The translations under genes were made by a program, and so were the position numbers. From NCBI GenBank assembly GCA_046704385.1, contig JBJKSB010000074.1, forward strand, positions 62,001 through 126,000: a stretch of DNA of 64,000 nucleotides. The letters are read 5' to 3'. This DNA is from GH45 sp046704385 (GTDB lineage: Bacteria > Bacteroidota > Bacteroidia > Bacteroidales > SZUA-534). Every line of letters begins with the position of its first letter. The first letter of the stretch is position 1. The notes below the pieces were generated by a model. The model saw only the letters and a program-made list of their open reading frames with translations. It ran no database searches and was not told the origin of the DNA. Below, piece after piece: positions 36,210 through 45,182 of the stretch.

Positions 36210-38543
36210 TTATATAGTTGCCTCCATACTTTCTTCCAGCTCACGAGCCTGATTCAGGAATTCATCCAAATTCATTTCTCTATGAAAAATCATTCCGTGA
36301 GTAGCTCGTACCTTAGGGTTTTCGTGTTCATAAAAGAAGTTTTTTCCTAGTATTAACTGTACTCTTTTAAATTGTTCAACCCAAACTTTTTGCGACAAAT
36401 CGCTAAATGGCCCGTCTAATTCGTAACTCGGAAACGAAGCATTTACCTGACTAATATAGCAATCTTTAAACGAACGGTCGAGTACTGCCATTGAATTTAA
36501 TGTGATGGGTGTGTAAACATTGGCTTCGTTAGGCTGAAACCTGAACCAAACATTCCTGTATCCAATTATTTTTAAATTTGAAAGATCCTCTTCCCTGCTC
36601 CATTGCCTCAAGGCTTCAGCTATTGCTTGCAAAACCTTATAATGGGTATCAGGACCCGAACCTTCAGGATCGAGAGCCAAACTTATTTTTGTTGGTTTTA
36701 TCCTTCGAAGCATTTCCAGAACAGGCTCCACATCACGTTTACGTTCCGGTTGCTCGGTAAAAATATCGCCGGTATAAAAACCTAATCGTTTATGCTCAAT
36801 ATCCTTCACCTGGACTCCGTAATGTGCCCAAACCAGCTCTTCCTCAAATTCACGGAGCATCCCCTTTAATTTCTGAATATCCTTTGGATTTTTTTCACCA
36901 TCATAACTATTCCTGATGAGATCAAGATTTTGCTCAATCCTTTCCATCAGTTCCTGTTTGCTCTTCAAATTGTAGATATCAACCATGGCGCGGGTCATGC
37001 GGTGGTAAACACCCCTTAGTTTTCCCTCCTCACTTTTCTCTGCTACTTTATTCAGGAAATGATTCACATCTTTATCCCATTTGAACTTATAACCGCTCTC
37101 AAAAAAGTCAGGATAGTTAATCATCTGAATCATATCTTTCGATATTAAATCGAGCATTGCTGTCAGCAAACTGGTAATCACGTGATTGGTTACAGCAGTA
37201 AAGCCTGAAGTTAATATTGAAAAATGAAATTTGTTAGATGCCTCACGCAAATGCCTTACAATGTTAGGGAAAAGTCCCAGTTGAATATCATCATGATGCG
37301 GGCCGGTATGCAGGTAAGTCTGGTCCAATTCAACAGCCAGGCCTTCATTAATCCTGGTTTTGGTTGATTCAATTACTTTCTTTACCTCTTCAAGGTTCAG
37401 GTTTGGGATTAAGGAGCAATACGGGTCGTTTTTTAAATCATCAAGGGTTAAATTATGAGCATAACAGTCAATACGTTCGCAAAGGTCAAATACAGCTTTT
37501 TCGGTTTTTGAAAATGTCCATTCGCTTTCAGTATAGTACCTTTGAATGCTGTCGTGAAGTTGAATGGCCGCACCCTCTGTCAGATAAAACCGTGCATTTT
37601 TTTGACGATGCAAAACAGTTGCCGGATAAAGATTATCGGGCTCCTTTTCAAGAGCATTCTTAACTACCGGTGCTTTTGCTTCGCCGGCTGCAAATATAAT
37701 TGAAACACCATCCGGGTTATAAGTTATGGTATCAAGTCCGATAGTAATAACCATGCGGTTTCTTGATATTTCAATTCCACCCAAATCGCCAGCTGAGGCA
37801 GCCTGAGTTTCAAAGTTGGTTGGTGTAAGCCTGGTTGTTGAGTTATGATCGCTTCCACGGGTATTAAACGCAATGTGACCATCGGGACCAATACCACCGA
37901 GAAAAAAGCCAATTCCTCCTTTCGCTCTGATCTTTTCTTCGTAACGAGTGCACCAATTGTCAATCATAAAAATAGATTCCTGCTGCAATTTTTCCTGAAT
38001 TCCTGAGGCTTCACGACTACGCAGGGACAAATCAATACGATTATCGGGAAAGACTTCTGTAAAATGTTTTTCTTCAGCCAATTCAATTTGGTCGCAATTA
38101 ATTAATAAAGCTTTATTTATGTCAAGACCAAAGCCTTTGATATAAAAATTCAGTACATAATCGTAAAAGCTGTTATGTTGATTAGGGTTAATAGGATAAA
38201 ATTCATCAATCTGGACAAAATGCAATCCGTCAAGCCGGGGTTTACTTTCCAGATACAGGCCATTCGTCTCCATCAATTTCATAGCTCTGTTTTCGCCCCA
38301 GTGCGAAATAAAATATTGTGTCCATTTAATAAAATGTTCCGGCGTTTTTCCAGTTGGAAGACTAATAACACCCTCCGGGTTTTTATCAACCCATTCCAAA
38401 AATCGCAATGACGTTAAAAGACCCAAATTTGGGAAATTAGGTACAATAACATATGGAATTTTTGTGGTGTAACTTTTCCTTCCCGAGCGATCAAAAAAAC
38501 TTTGTTCAACTCTGGTTAATTGTGATAATTGCATCTGTTTCAA
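36210..38543 (-). CDS. nagB: Glucosamine-6-phosphate deaminase (NagB) fused to a PIG-L-type deacetylase-like domain
   Basis: The 777-residue protein is far longer than ordinary NagB (about 260). The N-terminal half (about 1-340) is NagB-like: SLPTGKTPEHF near 61-71, the acidic pair Asp113-Glu114 in QIDEF, and GGIGPDGHIAFNTRGS at 216-231 with His223. This half converts glucosamine-6-phosphate to fructose-6-phosphate and ammonia. The second half (about 400-777) is PIG-L/LmbE-like. PHHDDI at 415-420 aligns with the AHPDDE motif, keeping the metal ligands His416 and Asp419 and the base Asp418, and His634 in PDTHYKV could be the third ligand. Fusions of this kind are known from Bacteroides-group genomes. 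No nagA is in the operon, so the second half could deacetylate GlcNAc-6-phosphate. That is a hypothesis. Confidence 0.88.
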   Translation of the reverse strand: MKQMQLSQLTRVEQSFFDRSGRKSYTTKIPYVIVPNFPNLGLLTSLRFLEWVDKNPEGVISLPTGKTPEHFIKWTQYFISHWGENRAMKLMETNGLYLESKPRLDGLHFVQIDEFYPINPNQHNSFYDYVLNFYIKGFGLDINKALLINCDQIELAEEKHFTEVFPDNRIDLSLRSREASGIQEKLQQESIFMIDNWCTRYEEKIRAKGGIGFFLGGIGPDGHIAFNTRGSDHNSTTRLTPTNFETQAASAGDLGGIEISRNRMVITIGLDTITYNPDGVSIIFAAGEAKAPVVKNALEKEPDNLYPATVLHRQKNARFYLTEGAAIQLHDSIQRYYTESEWTFSKTEKAVFDLCERIDCYAHNLTLDDLKNDPYCSLIPNLNLEEVKKVIESTKTRINEGLAVELDQTYLHTGPHHDDIQLGLFPNIVRHLREASNKFHFSILTSGFTAVTNHVITSLLTAMLDLISKDMIQMINYPDFFESGYKFKWDKDVNHFLNKVAEKSEEGKLRGVYHRMTRAMVDIYNLKSKQELMERIEQNLDLIRNSYDGEKNPKDIQKLKGMLREFEEELVWAHYGVQVKDIEHKRLGFYTGDIFTEQPERKRDVEPVLEMLRRIKPTKISLALDPEGSGPDTHYKVLQAIAEALRQWSREEDLSNLKIIGYRNVWFRFQPNEANVYTPITLNSMAVLDRSFKDCYISQVNASFPSYELDGPFSDLSQKVWVEQFKRVQLILGKNFFYEHENPKVRATHGMIFHREMNLDEFLNQARELEESMEATI

Positions 38544-38621
38544 TAACTTTAATTTAATTACCTGTCAGCCCTTTAACAGGTTAACACACTCTTCTCTTTA
38601 AAATATTTAAGTAACTAAATT

Positions 38622-39845
38622 CTAACTGTTTTCGAGGATATTTTCAATAACAACTGCCGCTGAACCGATAGTTCCTATATCATCGCCCAAGGGTGAAATT
38701 AACAATTGGGTATCTTCATGTAAATTAGGAAGACAATATTGAAAAATGGCTTGTTTAATCGGGGTTTCGAGATATTTTCCTGCCTGGGATAAAACTCCGC
38801 CCAAAATAACTACTTCTGGATTCAAAATCTGGATCAGGTATGACAACCCTTTTCCTAATGCAGTTCCAACCCTTTGTATTAGCGATAATGCAAACTGATC
38901 GCCACGATTTCCGGCTTCAATGATTAGTTTTGGGGTTATTTTTTGCGGATCGTCAACAAATACATCGTATAACTGCGAATTACAATTGTCAGCAAGGCTT
39001 TCCGTGGCATATCTGACTAAGGCGTTACCGGATGCAATGGTTTCAAGGCAACCTACTTTACCACAGTTACAAAGTACTCCGTTTTCGTCAATCGGAATAT
39101 GACTGAACTCACCTGCAAAACCTGAATTACCACGGTATAATTTGCCATTCAGGATCATCCCCAAACCTAATCCCCAGTCGATCTGAATAACCAAAGCATT
39201 TTTCGATTCCTTAGCAGCACCATATTTCAATTCGGCCAGGGCTCGTGCTTTTGAGTCGTTTTCAAGAAAAACCGGTTTTTTAAATTTGCTTTGAAAAGCT
39301 TCAACCAGTGTTTGATTTTCGCTATGCAAATAAGTATAATTTATTCCAGTTGCAGAGTTAACCAATCCGGGCATATTTATACCAATTCCCATTACTTTGT
39401 TCATTGGCACATTAACTTCTGTCAATATTTTCAAGGTATGTTCATGGATGGTGTTAAGTACAACAGTCCTGTCAGTTAATGGAACCGCCGGCAATTTTAC
39501 ACTGGAAACCTTTTTAAGCTCATTATTAAAAACAGTTATTCCTAAAAATTTTCTGGCAATATCAATCCCGATTATAAAAACCGAATTCTCTTTCAGGCCG
39601 TAAACCATGGGTCTTCTGCCCCCTATTGATTCACCTTTGCCCTTAACTTCAATATAGCCTTCGTTAACCAGTTCGTTTAAATATGAATTTGAGGTAGGTA
39701 TACTTACTTTTAAAATAGTTGAAATTTCTGAACCTGATAAGGTGCCATTACGGTGTAAGTATTTTAAAATTCTTTTCTTATTCAGAAAAGTCTTTAGTTC
39801 AAGTCCCGAAAGAGATTCTGGTATGTCGGTATCCCAAAAATTCAT
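38622..39845 (-). CDS. ROK-family transcriptional repressor (NagC/Mlc type)
   Basis: The 407-residue protein has an N-terminal winged helix (about 20-85) with LSGSEISTILKVSIPTSNSY, followed by a ROK domain. That domain includes GIDIARKFLGITVF, NDSKARALAELKYG, the zinc motif CNCGKVGCLE near 262-271 and GGVLSQAGKYLE. Such proteins release DNA when they bind their sugar or sugar-phosphate. Placed between susCD and the GlcNAc catabolic genes, it most likely controls this operon in response to a GlcNAc derivative. The opposite mode, activation, cannot be excluded. A TAAGTTTG -7-like element lies at 39871-39878 on the minus strand, 26 bases upstream. Confidence 0.9.
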   Translation of the reverse strand: MNFWDTDIPESLSGLELKTFLNKKRILKYLHRNGTLSGSEISTILKVSIPTSNSYLNELVNEGYIEVKGKGESIGGRRPMVYGLKENSVFIIGIDIARKFLGITVFNNELKKVSSVKLPAVPLTDRTVVLNTIHEHTLKILTEVNVPMNKVMGIGINMPGLVNSATGINYTYLHSENQTLVEAFQSKFKKPVFLENDSKARALAELKYGAAKESKNALVIQIDWGLGLGMILNGKLYRGNSGFAGEFSHIPIDENGVLCNCGKVGCLETIASGNALVRYATESLADNCNSQLYDVFVDDPQKITPKLIIEAGNRGDQFALSLIQRVGTALGKGLSYLIQILNPEVVILGGVLSQAGKYLETPIKQAIFQYCLPNLHEDTQLLISPLGDDIGTIGSAAVVIENILENS

Positions 39846-39870
39846 AATAATTCAAAAATCACAGTTTCTA

Positions 39871-39878
39871 CAAACTTA
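39871..39878 (-). promoter_or_regulatory. -7 element upstream of the ROK repressor
   Basis: The minus strand reads TAAGTTTG, a full match to TAnnTTTG. No TTG is found at the normal distance. It would start transcription of the GlcNAc catabolic operon separately from susCD. Confidence 0.4.
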
Positions 39879-39963
39879 GCTAAACTTTTAATTACTTAAA
39901 TAAATTCGTTTTATCAAACTTTAATTTACTTCAAAATCTTCTATTAATCTCTTTTAGATTTTA

Positions 39964-39999
39964 ATAAATCTCCCCCCCAAATGGGGGGTAAAGATTTAT
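39964..39999 (-). terminator. GC-core hairpin after susD of PUL 2
   Basis: ATAAATCT (39964-39971) pairs with AGATTTAT (39992-39999), enclosing a run of seven Cs (39972-39978), AAAT and six Gs (39983-39988). It lies 56 bases past the susD stop codon and should end or attenuate the susCD transcript before the ROK repressor gene. The T tail is weak on the minus strand. Confidence 0.7.
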
Positions 40000-40054
40000 T
40001 TCAGCAAAATTGGTTTTGGTTTTTGTTTTTGTTTAGTTATGAAGTAGCTATTCA

Positions 40055-41662
40055 TTAATTAACATCCCACCATAAAGGCTCAGCACCATCGTCTTTCCCG
40101 TTCAGGAAGCTGTTAATAGCAGCCTCAGCCTGGTCAGGACTTATGCTAAGAATATTTGATGGATAAGGCATCCGTTTCAGGAATTCACCTTTAGGTATGG
40201 AACCATCAAAATTGGCCGAATTTTCCATATTTTTAGGGATAACAAGTTTTGGATACCCGGTACGACGGAATTCAGCCCATGACTCGGCCCCTAATGGGAA
40301 ATTGGCGATCCATTTTTGAGTCAGAATCTGCTCAAGCATATTCACGCCATCCCATTTTGGGGTAACCTTGGTAGTTGCAGAGTAGTTATTTTCACCATTG
40401 CTGTAATCCACATAATCTGCCGGGCTTGCAGTGCTGGCGAGGTATGAAGCTGCATCATCAGCTGATAAACCTCTAAGGGCAAATGATGCCTTTACTCCGG
40501 ACTCATAAAAGCCCTGAGCCTGGCCGGCGGATAAACCACCTAAGCCTTTTACTGCTGCTTCGGCAAATGCAAAATAGGATTCAGCACCCGATACAAACAT
40601 AAAATTATCGGTAACCTTTAATTGTGAGTATCCGGCATAATGTCCTTTGCTGGAAGTTAATTTCACACCTGCACGTAATCCTGCATAAGTACCACCTTGT
40701 GAAATAACTGTATCATCAGAGGCGGGTACAAAATATACAGAAATTCTGGGGTCGTTCATCCCTTCAAGAAATGATTGCATATCGGCACTCATAATACAAT
40801 CAACCCATGAAGCACTTAAAAATGAAAATGGATTACTTACGCTGTTTGCCGAACAATTTATGTCAAAATCACCTGTTGTTTCATCCAACACACCATACTG
40901 TGAATCATTAACCACTTCCTGTATATATTTACCGGCAGTTGTCGGATCAACATCCGATATCCTTAAAGCTAAACGAAGCTTTAAGGTATTCCCCAATTTA
41001 ATCCAACTGGTAATATCACCGGCAAAATTTGAGATATCGGCTCCACTGTTCTTCACCCTGTCGGCAGAAGGACCTGATGCATATGATTTTAACGTATCGA
41101 TAGCCTGACTTAATTCCGGTAAAAAACCTTGCTTATAAATGGTACCCACATCATCAAAAGCAGGATTAACACCTACTCCATATTGAAGATAAGGGAATGG
41201 TCCAAAACCGTCAACTACTGGTAATGCGGTTAAAACTTTTAAAATTAAACCATAAGCATAAAAATCACCATTTTCAGCTCCTTTGAAAGTCTCATTTTCA
41301 AGAGCCAGGAATTCGGTTAAATTCGCCTGGGCTACTATAAAGGCCCATGAATTCCAGCCATCATTAAAGTTATAATTACTGTTCAGGGTAGCCGATCCGC
41401 CAAAGTCACCCGGGTGCATGGTATAACCGGCAAAAACATCAGCATTCAGATTTTGTTGAACCTGGTATTCCCATGAGGTAGTTAGGTTAAACAGGTTTTT
41501 CTCCATGAAAATAATATGCTGTTTAAAAAGTATACCATCGGCTTCAAGCCTTGCGTTAGTTATACTTTTGGGATCATTGTTCATATCCTCCATCATATCG
41601 GTACAACTAAATGCCAAAAACATGGAGAATGCTGCTATAATAAATTTTATATAATTTTTCAT
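40055..41662 (-). CDS. SusD-like lipoprotein of the SusD-like_2 type (GlcNAc PUL)
   Basis: The 535-residue lipoprotein has Cys20 in LAFSC. It includes MMEDMNNDPKSITNARLEADG after the signal, SWEYQVQQNLNADVFAGYTM, helical repeats in the middle, and a C-terminal AESWAEFRRTGYPKLVIP block followed by KRMPYPSNILS. These are features of the second SusD-like family (as in SusD/RagB group 2) rather than of the protein at 23286-24857. It lies 24 bases after its susC. It binds glycan at the cell surface for TonB-dependent import; amino-sugar oligomers are the likely ligand judging from the GH20, kinase and NagB genes downstream. Confidence 0.93.
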   Translation of the reverse strand: MKNYIKFIIAAFSMFLAFSCTDMMEDMNNDPKSITNARLEADGILFKQHIIFMEKNLFNLTTSWEYQVQQNLNADVFAGYTMHPGDFGGSATLNSNYNFNDGWNSWAFIVAQANLTEFLALENETFKGAENGDFYAYGLILKVLTALPVVDGFGPFPYLQYGVGVNPAFDDVGTIYKQGFLPELSQAIDTLKSYASGPSADRVKNSGADISNFAGDITSWIKLGNTLKLRLALRISDVDPTTAGKYIQEVVNDSQYGVLDETTGDFDINCSANSVSNPFSFLSASWVDCIMSADMQSFLEGMNDPRISVYFVPASDDTVISQGGTYAGLRAGVKLTSSKGHYAGYSQLKVTDNFMFVSGAESYFAFAEAAVKGLGGLSAGQAQGFYESGVKASFALRGLSADDAASYLASTASPADYVDYSNGENNYSATTKVTPKWDGVNMLEQILTQKWIANFPLGAESWAEFRRTGYPKLVIPKNMENSANFDGSIPKGEFLKRMPYPSNILSISPDQAEAAINSFLNGKDDGAEPLWWDVN

Positions 41663-41686
41663 TTTCTTATTATTTTTCGGTTTACA

Positions 41687-44600
41687 CTAAAATGTTGCTT
41701 TTAAACTAAACCCGAACGAACGTGTTGAAGGCATAGATAAACCTTCAATACCTTGTAAACCAGTTGTGGTTCCTGCCGATATTTCCGGATCAAATGGAGC
41801 ATCCTTGTAAAGGAACATGAGATTTCTGCCAAATAAAGCCACATTTATCTTCTTAATCTTACCACCTGCAAAACTTACAGGTATATCATATCCAAGTGAC
41901 AATTCTCTTATTCTGAAATTAGTTGCATTATATACATAGTTACTTCCGATGGCTGAAATACCACGGTACCAGTATTGAATTTGATCAGAATTGCTTGCTA
42001 CTACGCTTCCTTCAAATTCCACTGAACCTTTATCGCGATCGTCAGATGAACGCATTGACCGTCCGTAACCATCCAAAGCCGATTCAGTAAATGAAATTAC
42101 TTTGCCTCCAATTCTTCCATCAATAAGGAAATTCAGGGTTAAATTTTTGTAAGTTAATGTATTTGACCATCCTAATGCCACTGGCGAATTAGGATTTCCA
42201 ACTTTTACAAAATCGCTGGTTGCAATAGGGCTTCCATTTTCATCCTGCATAATATTTCCGTTAGCATCACGCTCAAAATCATAGGCATACAAATCACCAA
42301 ATTCGCCTCCTTTTACAATTCTGATTTCAGCAATTTTAGTGCTACCGAACTTGGTAACCGTGTAGCTGTCCAATCCGGCCTCATCATTTACCGATATCAC
42401 TTTATTCTTATTTAGTGAATAATTAAGTTTGGTTTCATATTTAAAATCACCGCCTGGAGCATATTTATATCCCAATGACATCTCCACACCTGAGTTTTGA
42501 ATCTCACCGGCATTTACATAAAAGTTTGGTACATAAGCACCCAGTGGGGCAGTAACTTTAAAATACTGGTTCTCAATATTGTTTTTGTAAAAAGTAAAAT
42601 CAAAATCGATACTATTATTGAATAACCTTACATTAGCACCCAATTCCAAGGATTTTGACCGTTCAGGTTTTAACTCAACTGAAGTACCATCTTCTAAAAT
42701 CGGAACACCATTTTCAGGTCCTTTTATAGTTCCATCGCGCATAGTCCAATACTGATCGCGTGGTCCATTATTGACTCCGTAAGGAAGTGAGTTGCCAACT
42801 TCGCTGTACGTACCCCTGATTTTTGCGAAACTAAAAGTATTACTGGTTCCTGTGAATTCTGAAAGAATTATTGAACCACCCACTGATGGATAAAAAAAGC
42901 TTTCATCGATAGTCGAGGCCCATTCCTGACGACCTGTCACATCTAAAAACATGGCATTTTTATACCCTACGGTTGCAGTTCCAAATGCTGATTGTAACAG
43001 AGTTTCTTCAGACCTCTCAGAATGTGTAAAAGCACCCTGTAAGTTGGTTAAAGAGAATACATTGGTAGCCACAAAATTATTTTGCCCCTTAACGGTTTTA
43101 AATTCCTGGTAATATCCGGTTGTATAATTATTACTAGAACCCAGGGTTGCATTAATGGTAACATCACCCAGTTTATTATTGGTATAGTTTAAAAACATAT
43201 CAGAATAAAACTGGTTGGTTGTAGTATTCATTAAATCGTATCCTCCGTTATCATCCCATATTATATTTGATGAAGTAGCATAAACATCCTGCTCAAACTG
43301 GTCTTCAATATGATCAACACTGGAGCGTAAACGGAAATTCAAACCATCCATAATGTCCCATTTTAATCCACCGGTAAATATACTGCGGGTACGTTTCAAC
43401 TTGTTTGGATTCATATTTATTGTCCAATAAGGATTATCGAGTATAAAGTTTGTTGTATTAAATTCTTTATAAGGTCCAACCTGGCTTGAAATATTTCTTA
43501 CCGGATCCCAAGTTTTATAATTGTCTTTAAGAGCAGCAAAATCAGAACCAGAACCACCATATAAATAAGCTTCGCCGGCAGGATTGCTATAGAAACCAAC
43601 ATAAGGCCTGTTATTTACTGTTTGTGAAATTAAATTGGCGCTTCCATCAATGCTTAATTTGTCATTAATCTTAGAGTTACCGTTAATCATAAAATTATGC
43701 TTAGTCAGATCGTTTGATTCAACTATTCCCTTAGCGGAAGTGTTGGCATACGACATATAAAACTGATTTTTTTCGTTCCCTGAAGTTACCGAGGCACTGT
43801 TAATTGAGGTAATTCCTTTTTTAAAGAATCCTCTCAAATCATCAGTTGTAATAGAACCGTTATTTTTAGCACCCCAGGTTGAAGGATCGTTGGCATTCGA
43901 AGTCGGGTCAATAGCGGTTGTAGCCCCATAACCTCCCTGTAATTCCGGTAAAGTCAAAGCTGATTCAACAGATGTTGTGGTTGAAATCTCAACATTGGTT
44001 ACTCCGGCCTTTCCTTTTTTAGTAGTTATCAAGATTACTCCATTCTGGCCCATACTTCCATATAAAGCTGAAGCTGCAGCACCTTTTAACACATTAATAC
44101 TCTCAACATCTTCAGGATTTATGTTTGAAATAGCATCACCACCATCTATAGTTCCTCCCAACTCGCTTCCGCCAATTTGTCCAAAACTGGAATTGTTAAT
44201 GGGAATACCATCAATAACATACAAGGGCTGGTTTTCACCACTAATTGATTTATTACCCCTGATGATTACCCTTGATGATCCACCTACACCTGCTGCACTT
44301 TTACCGATTACCAAACCGGCGCTTTTACCTGATAAGGAATTAATCATATTCACATCCTTAGTTCTGGTCAACTCGTCAGCCCCAACCTGTTGGGTTGAAT
44401 AAGTTAAGCTTCTCGATTTTTTTTCGATACCCAAAGCTGTAACCACTACTTCGTCAACCCCATAGGTTTCAGGTTTCATAACGATATCATAAACATTTCG
44501 GTTGTCTAAATTAACAACCTGAGTCTCCATTCCAATAAATGAAAATGTAAGAGAGCCCCCTTCATTTGGAGCCACAATCTGGTACTTTCCATCTGTATTG

Positions 44601-44758
44601 GTTATGGTACCGGTAGTAGTACCGGTTACAACCACTGAAACACCGGGTAAGACAGCACCATCGTCAGCCGAGGTTATGCTCCCCGAAATTGTGCGCTGTT
44701 GTGCCATTATAAGCGTACTTACTAGCATCAACACCGAAAAAGTAAAAAAAATTCTCAT
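41687..44758 (-). CDS. SusC-like TonB-dependent transporter (GlcNAc PUL)
   Basis: The 1023-residue protein has a signal peptide (ending TLIMAQ) and a carboxypeptidase-D-like domain (ISGSITSADDGAVLPGVSVV). A TonB-box-like VDEVVVTALG is followed by the SusC plug signature NPEDVESINVLKGAAASALYG and GQNGVILITTKKGK, and the barrel ends GFSLKATF. Only about the plug and the first domain resemble the SusC at 24867-28010. A good promoter lies 82 bases upstream. The likely cargo is chitooligosaccharide or another GlcNAc-containing glycan, from the genes that follow. No chitinase is encoded in the window. Confidence 0.95.
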   Translation of the reverse strand: MRIFFTFSVLMLVSTLIMAQQRTISGSITSADDGAVLPGVSVVVTGTTTGTITNTDGKYQIVAPNEGGSLTFSFIGMETQVVNLDNRNVYDIVMKPETYGVDEVVVTALGIEKKSRSLTYSTQQVGADELTRTKDVNMINSLSGKSAGLVIGKSAAGVGGSSRVIIRGNKSISGENQPLYVIDGIPINNSSFGQIGGSELGGTIDGGDAISNINPEDVESINVLKGAAASALYGSMGQNGVILITTKKGKAGVTNVEISTTTSVESALTLPELQGGYGATTAIDPTSNANDPSTWGAKNNGSITTDDLRGFFKKGITSINSASVTSGNEKNQFYMSYANTSAKGIVESNDLTKHNFMINGNSKINDKLSIDGSANLISQTVNNRPYVGFYSNPAGEAYLYGGSGSDFAALKDNYKTWDPVRNISSQVGPYKEFNTTNFILDNPYWTINMNPNKLKRTRSIFTGGLKWDIMDGLNFRLRSSVDHIEDQFEQDVYATSSNIIWDDNGGYDLMNTTTNQFYSDMFLNYTNNKLGDVTINATLGSSNNYTTGYYQEFKTVKGQNNFVATNVFSLTNLQGAFTHSERSEETLLQSAFGTATVGYKNAMFLDVTGRQEWASTIDESFFYPSVGGSIILSEFTGTSNTFSFAKIRGTYSEVGNSLPYGVNNGPRDQYWTMRDGTIKGPENGVPILEDGTSVELKPERSKSLELGANVRLFNNSIDFDFTFYKNNIENQYFKVTAPLGAYVPNFYVNAGEIQNSGVEMSLGYKYAPGGDFKYETKLNYSLNKNKVISVNDEAGLDSYTVTKFGSTKIAEIRIVKGGEFGDLYAYDFERDANGNIMQDENGSPIATSDFVKVGNPNSPVALGWSNTLTYKNLTLNFLIDGRIGGKVISFTESALDGYGRSMRSSDDRDKGSVEFEGSVVASNSDQIQYWYRGISAIGSNYVYNATNFRIRELSLGYDIPVSFAGGKIKKINVALFGRNLMFLYKDAPFDPEISAGTTTGLQGIEGLSMPSTRSFGFSLKATF

Positions 44759-44840
44759 AATGTATGGTTTTGATTTAGATAAATAGGTATATAAATAGTA
44801 ATTGTTGTTGTTATCGATTATCCATTATAAAATTGATGCA

Positions 44841-44870
44841 CAAACATAAATAATATTTTTATATTAACAA
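44841..44870 (-). promoter_or_regulatory. Promoter of susC in PUL 2
   Basis: On the minus strand TTG (44868-44870) is followed after 19 bases by TATGTTTG (44841-44848), a full match to the Bacteroidota consensus. The leader to the start codon is about 75 bases. Confidence 0.65.
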
Positions 44871-45130
44871 CAATACTTTATAAATTATTTTATAATGTTT
44901 ATTTATTTGATTAATTATTTATGTTTATATAATTGTTTTTATCATATATATCATATATATATGTATTCTTTTATTATTTTTTAATTTTCATTCTATTACT
45001 AAGACATAACTTTGCTGGATTAATGAACTAATGAATTATTATCAGGAATCTGAAACCTTTTTCCTATCTTTTCAGTTTAAAGAGTATTATTAAATTGATA
45101 TACTTATTTATATATAGAATGACTATCAAT
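44871..45130. other. AT-rich divergent intergenic region
   Basis: The stretch between the promoter of the PUL-2 susC and the promoter of the plus-strand acyl-activating gene contains no open frame I would support. It is very AT-rich, with alternating TATA tracts near 44944-44962 (two TCATATATAT units). It may hold regulator sites, but I see no clear operator. Confidence 0.5.
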
Positions 45131-45158
45131 TTGCATTAATTAAATTCTGCTATTTTTG
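45130..45158 (+). promoter_or_regulatory. Promoter of the ligase/ACP/acyltransferase gene
   Basis: TTTG at 45130-45133 is followed after 17 bases by TATTTTTG at 45151-45158, a full -7 match. Transcription would begin about 45163-45166, just ahead of ATG 45183. This excludes the upstream TTG at 45156 as a start codon. Confidence 0.65.
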
Positions 45159-45182
45159 CAACTTATTACAGGGTTAAAAAGG

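Noticed and set aside
43977..44402. 141-residue plus-strand open frame inside the PUL-2 susC gene
   Set aside because: It lies fully opposite the well-supported plug domain of SusC, has no signal, family or ribosome binding site, and its proline/leucine-rich composition is that of an antisense shadow.
44940..44965. Alternating TATA tract considered as a CRISPR or satellite repeat
   Set aside because: It is a short AT dinucleotide run with only two imperfect ten-base units; no spacers or regular repeats and no cas genes.
45156..45182. Upstream TTG start for the ligase/ACP/acyltransferase gene
   Set aside because: The TTG lies inside the TATTTTTG -7 box, so it would precede the transcription start; ATG 45183 is preferred.
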